Below, in pieces: positions 1-8,741 of a stretch of DNA of 64,000 nucleotides. The translations under genes and the position numbers were made by a program. Numbering within the stretch: the first letter of the stretch is position 1; the number at the start of each line of letters is the position of its first letter. This DNA is from Arthrobacter sp. Edens01. Lineage in GTDB: Bacteria > Actinomycetota > Actinomycetes > Actinomycetales > Micrococcaceae. Under the pieces are notes generated by a model. The model had not been told where the DNA came from, made no database searches, and saw nothing but the letters and a program-made list of their open reading frames with translations. The stretch covers positions 265,664-329,663 of the forward strand of contig NZ_LKIU01000005.1 of the NCBI RefSeq assembly GCF_001307035.1, read 5' to 3'.

Positions 1-2
1 TG

Positions 3-203
<201 letters not shown>

Positions 204-206
204 GCC

Positions 207-671
207 ATGAGCTCGGATTTGGAACAGCTGTACCAGCAGATCATCCTGGATCACGCCAAGACCAGGCACGGCGAGGGCCTGCAGGAAGCGCCGGCCGGGG
301 CCCCGGCGGGGGAGTCCCATCAGCTGAACCCGACGTGCGGGGATGAGATCACTCTGCGCGCTGTACTAGGCGACGGTGCGGGGAGCGATGCCCGCGTTGA
401 TGGGATCAGCTGGGAGGGGCAGGGCTGCTCCATCTCGATGGCATCTGCCTCCGTGCTTACGGATCTGATGGCAGGGATGTCCCGGGATGAGGCGCTGAGC
501 CTGGTGGAGAACTTCCGCGAGGTGATGCGTTCGCGCGGAACCGTGGAAGCTGATGAGGAAGTGCTTGGCGACGCCGCTGCCTTTTCCGGGGTCTCGCGCT
601 ACCCGGCGCGGGTCAAGTGCGCCATGCTCGCGTGGGTTGCACTGGAAGAGGCTGTCCGGGCAGCAGAGTAG
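207..671 (+). CDS. sufU: SufU iron-sulfur assembly sulfurtransferase
   Basis: This 154-residue protein has the SufU fold. NPTCGDEI supplies Cys44 and Asp46, GQGCSIS supplies Cys74, and RVKCAML supplies Cys138. These are the zinc ligands and sulfur-accepting Cys of SufU. It takes persulfide sulfur from SufS and passes it to the SufBCD scaffold. The short insert after the first Cys and the normal length argue for SufU rather than IscU. An ATG follows GGAGTGAAGTAAGCC, a good ribosome binding site inside the end of sufS, which indicates translational coupling. The next gene is convergent and ends 7 bases away. Confidence 0.95.
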   Translation: MSSDLEQLYQQIILDHAKTRHGEGLQEAPAGAPAGESHQLNPTCGDEITLRAVLGDGAGSDARVDGISWEGQGCSISMASASVLTDLMAGMSRDEALSLVENFREVMRSRGTVEADEEVLGDAAAFSGVSRYPARVKCAMLAWVALEEAVRAAE

Positions 672-677
672 GCTCGC

Positions 678-1253
678 TCACCGGTACTGCGCTTCCCAGG
701 CCAGGAGGTCCCGTACCGCGGGGGTAAGCTCGCGGACCATTTGCAGGTAGACGGAGTCTTCCCGGCGGAACGGATCCGTCACATCGTCCCCGCCCGGTCC
801 GGCGGGATGCGCTGAACGCAGGCGGAGCGCCCGGGACACTGCATTGCGCCAGCGTTCTGGGGCAGAGGCATTCGGATCTCCGTCTACATCGGGGAGCAGG
901 CGGGCGAGTTCCCGAAGGGTGAAGGTGCGCCGCAGCAGCCCGGGGACCAGCTCCAGCACCCGGCCGCGGTGTCCACGTGTCATGGCCAGCACCAGGTCCT
1001 GGTCGGCCAGGACTTCCTCGCTTAGCTGGCGGGATACGAAATTGCTTGAATCGCCTCCGAAGACGTTGACGTATCCGGCGACGTGCGGCTCCATGCCATG
1101 CCCGAGCAACGCGCCGGTGCCGGCGCTGGTCACTGAGAATTCTCCCGGAGCAAACGAGTCGAACCCTGCCTGAAGCAGCCGTTCGGCCATGGGGGAACGG
1201 CAGATGTTGCCGGTGCAAACAGTCAGGATGCGGTAGGGGTCGTGGTCAGTCAT
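678..1253 (-). CDS. Low molecular weight protein tyrosine phosphatase
   Basis: A 191-residue cytosolic protein of the LMW-PTP/arsenate reductase fold. The P-loop VCTGNICRS lies at residues 12-20, with nucleophile Cys13 and Arg19. The general acid is probably Asp160 in DVTDPFRRED, the usual DP motif near the C terminus. LMW-PTPs dephosphorylate tyrosine on proteins, in bacteria often on kinases of polysaccharide export. No BY-kinase is present in the window, so the substrate is unknown. It is slightly longer than the usual 150-165 residues because of inserts around residues 105-135. It converges on sufU and is followed upstream, on the same strand, by the histidine kinase gene. Confidence 0.88.
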   Translation of the reverse strand: MTDHDPYRILTVCTGNICRSPMAERLLQAGFDSFAPGEFSVTSAGTGALLGHGMEPHVAGYVNVFGGDSSNFVSRQLSEEVLADQDLVLAMTRGHRGRVLELVPGLLRRTFTLRELARLLPDVDGDPNASAPERWRNAVSRALRLRSAHPAGPGGDDVTDPFRREDSVYLQMVRELTPAVRDLLAWEAQYR

Positions 1254-1325
1254 GTCCTCGGATTCCAGTCGGAACAGCAGCGGCCACCGCAGGCAACACG
1301 CCTGTGGGAAGTGCCGGGGTCGAGA

Positions 1326-3017
1326 CTACCCTGCTGTGGAGGCGCGGACGGAGCAGGACTCGAGCGGCAGCTCGACGCGGAAGGTTGTCCCCTGACCCGG
1401 CTGGGATGTGAGGGTGATGCTCCCTCCGTGGGCTTCAACTATGTCCCGCGTAATTCCAAGGCCCAGACCGACGCCGGGGATGGCCGCCTTTTTGACCGCA
1501 GCGCTGCGGAAGAACCGGTTGAACACCTCGGACTGGTCCGCCGCCGTCATCCCTATCCCTTCGTCCTGGACTTCCAGGATGGCAGCCGTCTTCCCCCGTA
1601 ATACCCGCAGGGTCACGGTTCCGCCGCCGGGGGAGTACTTGATGGCATTGGAGATGAGGTTGTCCAGGACCTGCTGCATTCGCATCGCATCAAAGGAACC
1701 AACGACGTCAGCAGGAGCCTGCAGTTCGATTTTGATGCCGGATTCAGCGGCTCGGGGAGCAGCCGAATCAGCAGCACATGACACCAGTTCACGCAGCGAC
1801 AATTCAGCGAGTTCCAAATGGACCGAACCTGAAGCTGTGGTCAGCAAGTCAGCCACCAGGACCAGGAGCCGCTCAGCGTTGCGCAATGCCACTCCGAGTG
1901 CAGCCTGCAGCGAATCGGAATTCATCTCCTCTGCGTCTGCCAAAGCCAGATCCAGGTAGCCAATGATTGAGGTGAGCGGTGTCCGGAGTTCATGCGAAAC
2001 GCTGGCCACGAAATCGTCCTTGGCCCGGAGAGCCAGCATCGTTTCCGTGACATCGCCAAAGGCCACCACTGAACCGTTGAACGCTCCGGTTTCATCCGCC
2101 ATTGGTCTAGCCGAGACTATGAGCGCACGTTTCTGTGCTCCGCTGCCCACCCATAGGAGCGAGTCCGAGAAAGCTTCCCGCCGCCGGGCTCGGGCTAACG
2201 GGCGCTGATCAGATGCCATGGGTGTGGCGCCGTCGGGCTCGAAAAGGAACATATCTGCTTCACTCCACGGGCCCGGCCCTTCCGGCAGGGCCAGTTCATG
2301 GGTGGCGAACTGCCGGTGGTTCATCAGCATCACGTGTCCGTCCTTGCCCAGGACAATGACACCGACGTCGATGGTGTCCAGAACCGCGTCAAGAAGCTGC
2401 GCCCGGCGTCTGCTGTCTTGGAGACTCTGCTTCAGCTCCCGGTCTTTGGCCTCCAGGGCACGCTGCTGGCCGGAGGCATCCTGAGTCATCACCGTGGCTG
2501 ACTTGTGGACCAGCAGCATAATGACGGGCACCAGGGCTGACCGGGCGAACTCCTGGGGAGACGGCTGCGTACCAAGCAACGGGCTCCAGATGATAAGCAG
2601 CGAACCGAAGATAGTCAGTACGGACGCGGTCCGCGGCGCGAAGCCGGACCAGGCGAGCCAAAAAACCGGGAAAACGGTAAGCAGGAGCATTCCGGTGACG
2701 TCAGGCTGGACCGCCCGGTAAAGCAGGGCAATGACAGCAAAATCCAGGATGGGAATAACCCAGTAGGCAGGCTGGAAATATTTCTCCCACGGAAGCGCGG
2801 CGGAGAGCACCGTCAATACGGTGATGAGTCCCAGGCCCGCGAGGAAAGCCGGATCGGCAAAAGCCGAGGGCTTGTTCATGAAAACGATGGGTACCGAAAC
2901 GAGTACGGCGACGAACAGCGGGAGCTGGCTCAGAGCAACCCGGCGCCGGAGGGTAAGTTCGTGGAAATTGCGTTGAATTCCGAGGAAAGCCAAGGGGCCG
3001 CCCCTTAGACTGGACAT
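1326..3017 (-). CDS. Membrane sensor histidine kinase with PAS domain
   Basis: This 563-residue protein is an orthodox sensor kinase. About five or six hydrophobic helices fill residues 28-175. A short coiled linker (180-210) leads to a PAS-like domain (about 211-325). HisKA follows with SHELRTPLTSIIGY, phospho-acceptor His342. The C-terminal ATPase domain shows the N box NLISNAIKYSPGGG, the G1 box DEGIGM and the G2 box GVGLGLGI. It phosphorylates a response regulator in answer to a membrane or cytosolic signal that cannot be read from sequence. The divergent response regulator gene, which starts 124 bases away, is the obvious partner, and the shared gap probably carries both promoters. Confidence 0.9.
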   Translation of the reverse strand: MSSLRGGPLAFLGIQRNFHELTLRRRVALSQLPLFVAVLVSVPIVFMNKPSAFADPAFLAGLGLITVLTVLSAALPWEKYFQPAYWVIPILDFAVIALLYRAVQPDVTGMLLLTVFPVFWLAWSGFAPRTASVLTIFGSLLIIWSPLLGTQPSPQEFARSALVPVIMLLVHKSATVMTQDASGQQRALEAKDRELKQSLQDSRRRAQLLDAVLDTIDVGVIVLGKDGHVMLMNHRQFATHELALPEGPGPWSEADMFLFEPDGATPMASDQRPLARARRREAFSDSLLWVGSGAQKRALIVSARPMADETGAFNGSVVAFGDVTETMLALRAKDDFVASVSHELRTPLTSIIGYLDLALADAEEMNSDSLQAALGVALRNAERLLVLVADLLTTASGSVHLELAELSLRELVSCAADSAAPRAAESGIKIELQAPADVVGSFDAMRMQQVLDNLISNAIKYSPGGGTVTLRVLRGKTAAILEVQDEGIGMTAADQSEVFNRFFRSAAVKKAAIPGVGLGLGITRDIVEAHGGSITLTSQPGQGTTFRVELPLESCSVRASTAG

Positions 3018-3141
3018 GTGGCCCGGTACCTCGCAATTTCGCAGTGATATGGAGTCCTTAGTTTATCCGGCAAGGCTGTAGGATGCCGAATAAGGGGAGC
3101 GGGTACAGCAGGTCTCGCAGGACAGGAAAACCGGAAAAAGT

Positions 3142-3930
3142 ATGGAAACACAGCGCGTCGCAGTCATCATCGAAGACGACAAAGACATCCGCGACTTATT
3201 ACACGCTGTACTCCAGCAGTCGGGTTTTGAAGTCCACGCCAGTCCCACGGGAACCGAGGGAGTGGAAGCGGTTCGCAGGCACAAGCCTGCCGTCGTCACT
3301 TTGGATTTGGGACTCCCGGACATTGACGGCTTTGAGGTGATTCGGCAGCTGCGTCTCTTCAGCGATGCATACATTGTCATGCTGACGGCCCGTGCCGAAG
3401 AGCTGGACACCCTGATGGGACTTGAAGCGGGAGCGGACGACTACATTACGAAGCCGTTCCGTCCGCGTGAGCTGCGCGCACGGATTTCCGCCATGATGCG
3501 GCGTCCCCGCAAAGACGACGGCGAGACCGCACCGGCACAGCCGGCCAGTCCACAGGCAGACCCCATGGTCTCTCCAGCGGTGCCTGTTCCGGCTAGCGGG
3601 AACGAAGTCTTTACGCACAACGGGCTATTGCTGAACCCCGGTACGAGGACGACGTCACTCGGAGGCCAGGAAGTTGAGCTGACCCGCACGGAGTTCGATT
3701 TGCTCCACGCAGTGCTGGAAAGCGGACGGCGTGTACGCAGCAAGACTGACCTCGTCAGGCGCCTGCGCGGTGAGGAGTACGACACCGGTTCATACATCAG
3801 CGAATCGGACGAACGGACTATTGAGGTTCATGTGGGTAACCTGCGCCGAAAACTGGGGGATGATTCACGTTCGCCCCGGTGGCTGGAGACTGTTCGCGGG
3901 GTGGGCTACCGTCTGGCACCGTCCAGGTAA
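3142..3930 (+). CDS. OmpR/PhoB-type response regulator
   Basis: A 262-residue DNA-binding regulator. The receiver domain (about 1-120) has the acidic pair Glu11/Asp12, phospho-acceptor Asp55 in LDLGLPDIDG and Lys104 in DDYITKPF. A Pro/Ala-rich linker (about 120-150) is longer than usual. The winged helix (about 155-260) contains LTRTEFDLL and the recognition segment ending ERTIEVHVGNLRRKLGDD with VRGVGYRLA. It should be phosphorylated by the divergent PAS histidine kinase and then bind DNA. The ATG is preceded by GGAAAAAG, a weak but plausible ribosome binding site. Its regulon is unknown; the neighbouring Hpt-like gene, which is convergent, may belong to the same pathway. Confidence 0.9.
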   Translation: METQRVAVIIEDDKDIRDLLHAVLQQSGFEVHASPTGTEGVEAVRRHKPAVVTLDLGLPDIDGFEVIRQLRLFSDAYIVMLTARAEELDTLMGLEAGADDYITKPFRPRELRARISAMMRRPRKDDGETAPAQPASPQADPMVSPAVPVPASGNEVFTHNGLLLNPGTRTTSLGGQEVELTRTEFDLLHAVLESGRRVRSKTDLVRRLRGEEYDTGSYISESDERTIEVHVGNLRRKLGDDSRSPRWLETVRGVGYRLAPSR

Positions 3931-3981
3931 ATGCCCTGCTGCGGAGGCAGTCCTGCTGTTGTTTTGAAGTGGTGAACACAG

Positions 3982-4347
3982 TCAGACGTTTGGGAGAGCC
4001 TGTTCCAGCTGATGGAGCGTGTCTTCTCCGCACTTTCGGAATGATTCCAGCATTGAGACCAGTCCACCCTGGTCCTGTTTATGGACCAGCTGCTCGGCGT
4101 GCTGAGCCAACTTCGCCAGACGGTCAGCGCCTGCCATATGACTTGAAATCTTAATGCTTAGGACGACGTCCAGCGCCGCCGGATAATCCTGCATATGCAG
4201 TGTGGACACCAGCTTTGAATACCGCCCGTCCCACATTTCCATGTAGTTGCCGACGAACTGCCGGCAGACATCGGGGCCCATTTGATTGCTCAGCTCGCGC
4301 AGGGTGCCCACGGAGACCAGGCTCAGGGAAATCCTGCGGTCTGACAT
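3982..4347 (-). CDS. Degenerate Hpt-domain-like protein
   Basis: A helical protein of about 121 residues, taking the ATG at 4347; the frame stays open upstream to 4497 but that stretch looks non-coding. The core VLSIKISSHMAGADRLAKLA aligns with the Hpt consensus AHxLKGSAxNLGAxRLAxLA. The Lys, Ser, Gly-Ala and Leu positions match, but the phosphorylatable His is Leu, encoded by the CTA codon complementary to 4159-4161. It therefore should not accept phosphate and may act as a docking or inhibitory protein for a kinase or receiver domain. It converges on the response regulator gene with a 51-base gap, which supports a link. The start codon is uncertain because I see no clear ribosome binding site. 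Confidence 0.65.
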   Translation of the reverse strand: MSDRRISLSLVSVGTLRELSNQMGPDVCRQFVGNYMEMWDGRYSKLVSTLHMQDYPAALDVVLSIKISSHMAGADRLAKLAQHAEQLVHKQDQGGLVSMLESFRKCGEDTLHQLEQALPNV

Positions 4348-4572
4348 GGCAATCATGCCGCGGTTACGGGGACATGAGCGGGGCAGCAGCAGGTGCGGGT
4401 GGCGCATCCTGAAGGCGCGGTGCTCTGACGGGGAGACATGGGGGTCCTCCTGTGGCAGCGTCCTTTTGTGGGGACGCGGATGGATCAGTTGTGCCACCGT
4501 CCCATGGCAAGCTCAGGAACTATCCCCGCAGAGGCTCAAGATCGAGGCAATTATGCCTGCCGGACATGCGGA

Positions 4573-4605
4573 GGGCGGCGCCGGCCGTCTGGCTTGGCGC
4601 CGCCC
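4573..4605 (-). terminator. GC-rich hairpin downstream of the aldehyde dehydrogenase
   Basis: Perfect 10-bp arms GGGCGGCGCC and GGCGCCGCCC flank a 13-base loop, ten bases after the aldehyde dehydrogenase stop on the minus strand. There is no clear T run, so it may be a weak terminator or an mRNA-stabilising hairpin. Confidence 0.45.
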
Positions 4606-4615
4606 CCGTTACTGA

Positions 4616-6013
4616 TCAGTCAGCGACGTAGAAGAGCCGCTTGTTGACAAACTCATCCATGCCCAGCGGGCCAAGTTCCCGGCCGTAGCCGGAGCGCTTG
4701 ACTCCACCGAACGGAATGTCGGCGCCTTCACCGACGCCGTTGACGTTGGCCATGCCCACCTCGAGCTGCTGGGCGACCTTGCGGGCACGCTCAACATCGG
4801 TGGAGAAGACGGCCCCGCCCAGGCCGTAGTCGGAATCGTTGGCCAGCTTGACCGCTTCCTCGTCGCTGCCAACCTTGTAAACCACCGCTACCGGACCGAA
4901 AAGCTCCTCCCGGTAAGCCCTCATCTCCGGGGTGATGCCGGTCAGGACAGCCGGGGCCAGGTAAGCGGCGGGCCCGTCCTGCAGGGTGCCGCCGGCATGC
5001 AGGGTGGCGCCCTTGGAAACGGCATCCTGGATCTGCTCGGCCAGGCCTTCTGCTGCGGAACGGGAGGAGAGCGGGGCGTAGGTCCCCTCGGCTGCTTCGG
5101 CAGGGTTGCCGGGCTTTAGGTCCTTGGCGAGGTTGGTCAGTTCAGCAACAAACTCGTCGAAGATGCCGTCAGACACGATCATGCGCTTGTTGGAGTTGCA
5201 GGCCTGGCCCGTGTTCTCCAGACGGGTAGCCCAGGCGTTGGCTGCCGCTTCCTTCACATCGTCGGTGTCCAGGACCACGTACGGGTCTGAACCGCCGAGT
5301 TCCAGCACAACCTTCTTGAGGTTCTTGCCGGCCAGTTCTCCAATGATTGCGCCGGCGCGCTCCGAGCCGGTTAGCGAAACACCCTGAATGCGGGGATCGG
5401 CAATGATGTCCGCAATCTGGTCATGGCTCGCGAAGACGTTCTGGTACACGCCCGAGGGAACACCGGCGTCGTCCATGATCTTCTGGATGGCCAGTGCCGA
5501 CTTGGGGCAGGATTCGGCGTGCTTGAGGACGATGGTGTTGCCCAGCATCAGGTTCGGCGCGGCGAACCGGGCCACCTGGTAGTACGGGTAGTTCCACGGC
5601 ATGATGCCCAGCAGCGGGCCAACCGGAAGCTTCTGGATCATGGCCCGGCCGCCGCCGATGGCCTTGATCTCCTGGTCCGCGGCCAGCGAGGGGCCTTCTG
5701 TGGCGAAGTAGTTGAAGATGTCGGTGCAGTACTCGGCCTCGCCCGCAGACTCCGGCAGCGGCTTGCCCATCTCTTCGGTGATGATGGCGGCAAGCTCATC
5801 CTTGCGCTCGGTGAACAGCGCAGCAACGCGCGTGACGATCCGGCCGCGTTCCTCAATCGGAACCTCGCGCCAGGATTCAAAAGCCGACTGTGACGCCGCC
5901 AGTGCCTCCTGGATCTCGGCGTCTGTGGCGACTGGGAATTCATCGCCCGGTTCGCCGGTAGCCGGATTGATAACCCGGTAGGACCTGGCCGATGTATTGG
6001 AAGTGGTGCTCAC
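4616..6013 (-). CDS. NAD(P)-dependent aldehyde dehydrogenase, succinate-semialdehyde type
   Basis: A 465-residue member of the aldehyde dehydrogenase superfamily. It shows PWNYPYYQ (substrate/cofactor region), LTGSERAG (Rossmann loop), the general base Glu238 in LELGGSDP and the catalytic Cys272 in NTGQACNS. The short N terminus and the LELGGSDP/NTGQACNSNKR signature match the NAD-dependent succinate-semialdehyde dehydrogenase group, which oxidises the semialdehyde to succinate in GABA or polyamine breakdown. Substrate assignment from family alone is tentative. It is monocistronic. The polyamine-type cluster at 21-30 kb could supply such a semialdehyde, but no direct genetic link is visible. 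Confidence 0.88.
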   Translation of the reverse strand: MSTTSNTSARSYRVINPATGEPGDEFPVATDAEIQEALAASQSAFESWREVPIEERGRIVTRVAALFTERKDELAAIITEEMGKPLPESAGEAEYCTDIFNYFATEGPSLAADQEIKAIGGGRAMIQKLPVGPLLGIMPWNYPYYQVARFAAPNLMLGNTIVLKHAESCPKSALAIQKIMDDAGVPSGVYQNVFASHDQIADIIADPRIQGVSLTGSERAGAIIGELAGKNLKKVVLELGGSDPYVVLDTDDVKEAAANAWATRLENTGQACNSNKRMIVSDGIFDEFVAELTNLAKDLKPGNPAEAAEGTYAPLSSRSAAEGLAEQIQDAVSKGATLHAGGTLQDGPAAYLAPAVLTGITPEMRAYREELFGPVAVVYKVGSDEEAVKLANDSDYGLGGAVFSTDVERARKVAQQLEVGMANVNGVGEGADIPFGGVKRSGYGRELGPLGMDEFVNKRLFYVAD

Positions 6014-6102
6014 GTCCGTACTCCTTACGCATGTATGTGGGTTATGTCATCATGCCGTGAAACGCCTGCGGTGGTAAACAAAATGCCTCATGGTGACGCA
6101 AA

Positions 6103-6582
6103 TTAGTGTTTTGCAGGGCGTACAGGATGCTCCGTATGTGTGGCCGGCTGCAACCGGCGCACTCGGAAGGCGTAGACAACGATCGTTCCAAGGGCAGCGC
6201 CGAGTCCGTTCGCTATAACGTCCTGCGGGGTGCCAAACCGCTCCGGCAAAAGCAGCGACTGACCCGCTTCAATCGCCGCTGAGCACACGATCCCCGCGGC
6301 AGCCGCACACCATGCCCACCTCAGGCTCAGCCAGGCTGCGAGGAGGAGCCCCGCGGGGAAGAACAGGAGCACGTTAGCCGCGCTCTCGACCATGCCGTAA
6401 TCCACCCATGACGGGACCCCCAGAGAATGGATGCCGTCCAGGAAGCGCCCCAATTGGCTGGAGAAGCCGCGGTCTACTGGTTTCGGCCAGAAGACTATGG
6501 CCACCAAAAGAGCACCGTAAGAAGCCAGGGCGATGCCCAGGAGAGCACGTCGGGAGGTGCGGGTGGCATTGGCAGCTGGCAT
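6103..6582 (-). CDS. VanZ-family membrane protein
   Basis: A 159-residue integral membrane protein with about four transmembrane helices. The VanZ signature is clear: ESAANVLLFFPAGLLLAAW, then GIVCSAAIEAGQSLLLPERFGTPQDVIANGLGA with the conserved Glu-Gln and Arg-x5-Asp pattern. VanZ proteins are small envelope proteins; the founding member gives low-level teicoplanin resistance, but most homologues have no known activity and resistance should not be assumed. The gene stands alone, divergent from the SipW/TasA-like operon across a 216-base gap that must hold the operon promoter. I could not pick a confident promoter in that gap. Confidence 0.8.
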   Translation of the reverse strand: MPAANATRTSRRALLGIALASYGALLVAIVFWPKPVDRGFSSQLGRFLDGIHSLGVPSWVDYGMVESAANVLLFFPAGLLLAAWLSLRWAWCAAAAGIVCSAAIEAGQSLLLPERFGTPQDVIANGLGAALGTIVVYAFRVRRLQPATHTEHPVRPAKH

Positions 6583-6798
6583 GCACGGTCCGTTCTTTAT
6601 CAGGGTGGATCAGCCGGAACCGACTGGATTCCGGCCGTTGTGTCGATGTTGCGGATGTCTTGCGGACGCCTTGAGTATTGTCGCAATGTTCTCCGAACCC
6701 TGCGCCGCCGGTGGCCGGTTTCTTGAGTAAGGGCTAGCAGATTAGGGGTGTCGGCCGGGGAAATCCCCACGATGTAATTCAACTCAAAGGGGAACGAT

Positions 6799-7311
6799 AT
6801 GAACAAGATGGCAAAAGGCGCACTGGCAACCGGCGTAGGCGTGGCACTGCTGCTCGGCGGCGGCGGAACGCTGGCAACCTGGAATGCCTCCGCAGACGCC
6901 ACGGCGGGGAGCATCGTGGCCGGCGAGCTGAACCTGGTGTCGACAACCGGTACGTGGACCAACGCCGCCGGCGTGCAGATCGATCTCCAGAACTACAAAA
7001 TCGTTCCGGGAGAGACCATCAAGTACAGCCAGCCGCTGGAGATCAAGCTTGACGGCCCCGAGCTGAAGGCCACACTGACTCCTGACCTCAACGGCAGCAC
7101 CGATAGCTTCCGAGGCATGGCTACCTACGACTACAGCATCAAGAGCGCCGCCGGCCGTGAGTTGAAGGGCCAGATCCTGACCCAGAAGGATGCAGGGGCC
7201 GCTACCGTAACTGCCACCGTCACGCTCTCCAAGGACGCAAAGAACGACATGCAGAAGGTCGCCCAGGACGTTTCAAAGATCCAGTACAACCTGCAGCAGG
7301 TTATCCGCTAG
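6799..7311 (+). CDS. SipW-dependent TasA-like exported protein A
   Basis: A 170-residue secreted protein that opens the export operon. The N terminus is Lys-containing, then hydrophobic (about 8-27), then LATWNASADATAGSI. This aromatic/WN motif just after the hydrophobic core is typical of alternate signal peptides cut by a dedicated SipW-type peptidase. The mature part is predicted to be mostly beta strand, with alternating Thr/Val/Lys segments, as in TasA/CalY/camelysin proteins that form surface fibres or act as metalloproteins. No metalloprotease motif is visible. A good ribosome binding site, AAAGGGGAACGAT, precedes the ATG. The signal peptidase is two genes downstream. Fibre formation is inferred from the family and operon. 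Confidence 0.75.
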   Translation: MNKMAKGALATGVGVALLLGGGGTLATWNASADATAGSIVAGELNLVSTTGTWTNAAGVQIDLQNYKIVPGETIKYSQPLEIKLDGPELKATLTPDLNGSTDSFRGMATYDYSIKSAAGRELKGQILTQKDAGAATVTATVTLSKDAKNDMQKVAQDVSKIQYNLQQVIR

Positions 7312-7404
7312 CGGTTCCCCCGCCACTTGTTCACCCCGGCTGTGCGCGGCGACGACGCCGCGCACAGCACCCCCCACCGGCCCCGACCTCCTGGAAAGCA
7401 GACC

Positions 7405-7983
7405 ATGGCTAAGAACACAGCACTGAAAGCAACCGGACTTGTGTCCGGTGCCGTGCTGCTGGGCCTGCTGACTGTGCAGGGTACGTACGCCCTCTGGAAC
7501 GCCGCAGTCCAGGCCGCTGAGGGCAGCATCCAGGCTGCGGCCTTCAACGTTGAGATGGACGGCGGCATCGGAACTGTCATGATGGCGCAGCCGGACGGCT
7601 CCCAGGGCACGGTTGCCCTTGCCACTACGGCGCTTGGGACAGTGGACGCAGGCAAGTCGGTCTACGCCGGCGTCCGGCTCACCAACCACACAGACGCAGG
7701 CGGGGAGTTCACTGTGCGTGCCTCCGCAGGACAAGCGAACACCGGCAGCCTCGGGGGCCTCCTTTCGGTCCAGCAGCGCGCAGTCTCCGGCTCGGATCTC
7801 AACGCCTGCTATGACCCCTCGCTGTACGCAGGGACGGCAACCGGCCATGTGGATATCCCCAAGCACGGTTCCGGTGTTCTTTGCTTCGAGGTCAGCCTCG
7901 CGGCGTCCGCCAGCGCAGAGGGCCAGGTATCCACCATCTCCGTCCCGCTCACCGTCGAACAAATCGTCGAACACAAAGGATAG
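7405..7983 (+). CDS. SipW-dependent TasA-like exported protein B
   Basis: A 192-residue exported protein, second in the operon. The start at 7405 follows GGAAAGCAGACC; the frame is open further upstream but that part has no signal-peptide character. The hydrophobic stretch ends in GTYALWNAAVQAAEGSI, the same aromatic/WN motif followed by EGSI/AGSI as in the first gene, so both should be substrates of the same peptidase. The mature part is rich in beta-prone segments and contains two Cys residues that could pair. It has the general features of TasA/camelysin-like proteins but little recognisable motif sequence. It lies 93 bases after the first gene and 8 bases before the peptidase gene. Confidence 0.72.
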   Translation: MAKNTALKATGLVSGAVLLGLLTVQGTYALWNAAVQAAEGSIQAAAFNVEMDGGIGTVMMAQPDGSQGTVALATTALGTVDAGKSVYAGVRLTNHTDAGGEFTVRASAGQANTGSLGGLLSVQQRAVSGSDLNACYDPSLYAGTATGHVDIPKHGSGVLCFEVSLAASASAEGQVSTISVPLTVEQIVEHKG

Positions 7984-7991
7984 TGACGTCC

Positions 7992-8741
7992 ATGTCAACT
8001 GGTCGCAGCAACACCTCTCCGGCGCTCCGTGCATTGAAGTTCACCGGTTCGGCCCTGAGCCTCGTGGCCATGTCCGCAGCGGCACTGGCGGCCCTGGTGC
8101 TGATCATCGTTCCACTGCTGACCGGGTCGCAGACGTACTCCGTGCTGACGAATTCGATGGCGCCGAAATACGCGCCCGGTACGTTCCTCGTAGTGAAGCC
8201 GGCACCTGCCGATACCCTGCAGGTGGGCGACGTCATTACTTATCAGATTGAATCCGGGGATCCCACGGTCATCACGCACCGGATCATTGGTGTCGGCGCC
8301 GGACAGAGCGGCGAACGCGTCTTCACTACCCAGGGCGACAACAACGATCTCGCCGATGAGTTCCCGGTCCAGGAAGTCCAGATCCGGGGCAAGCTCTCCT
8401 ACGCAGTGCCTTACGTCGGGTTTATTGCCAATGGCCTCGGGAACAGCGACCGGGGAGCCATAGCCCAGTGGGCCGCCGTCGGTCTCTTGGGTTACGGGAT
8501 CGTCCTCCTGGTCCGCGGCAGCCTCGAAAAGAAGCGCAGGGGCACGGAACCGGAGCTCGACGCCGTGCTGCTGGATATGCCGGCGCGCATCGACACTCCG
8601 GCACAGGAACGGGACGGCTCCTTCCCGCACCTGCACGGCACCGACGTTTCCCTCATGGGCGACGATCCGCTTCTCCACGACTGCGACCATTGCGACCACG
8701 AAACGTCGTCCCGCCACGCAGCCAAGAGCGTGGCCGTCTGA
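7992..8741 (+). CDS. SipW-like (ER-type) signal peptidase I
   Basis: A 249-residue membrane protease. The N-terminal membrane helix (about 22-43) precedes SVLTNSMAPKYAPGTFLVV with nucleophile Ser55. VITHRIIGV carries His96 where ordinary bacterial leader peptidases have Lys, and TTQGDNND supplies Asp116/Asp119. This Ser-His-Asp layout is that of SipW and eukaryotic/archaeal signal peptidases. A second hydrophobic helix lies at about 155-172. The cytoplasmic tail ends in an unusual His/Cys/Asp cluster, HDCDHCDHE. It should cleave the WN-type signal peptides of the flanking proteins. The ATG at 7992 is chosen because the frame above it is antisense-like filler; the stop overlaps the next start by one base. 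Confidence 0.88.
   Translation: MSTGRSNTSPALRALKFTGSALSLVAMSAAALAALVLIIVPLLTGSQTYSVLTNSMAPKYAPGTFLVVKPAPADTLQVGDVITYQIESGDPTVITHRIIGVGAGQSGERVFTTQGDNNDLADEFPVQEVQIRGKLSYAVPYVGFIANGLGNSDRGAIAQWAAVGLLGYGIVLLVRGSLEKKRRGTEPELDAVLLDMPARIDTPAQERDGSFPHLHGTDVSLMGDDPLLHDCDHCDHETSSRHAAKSVAV

Noticed and set aside
6103-6582. VanZ gene as evidence of a glycopeptide resistance cluster
   Set aside because: No vanHAX, vanS or vanR partners are present; VanZ-family proteins are common without resistance.
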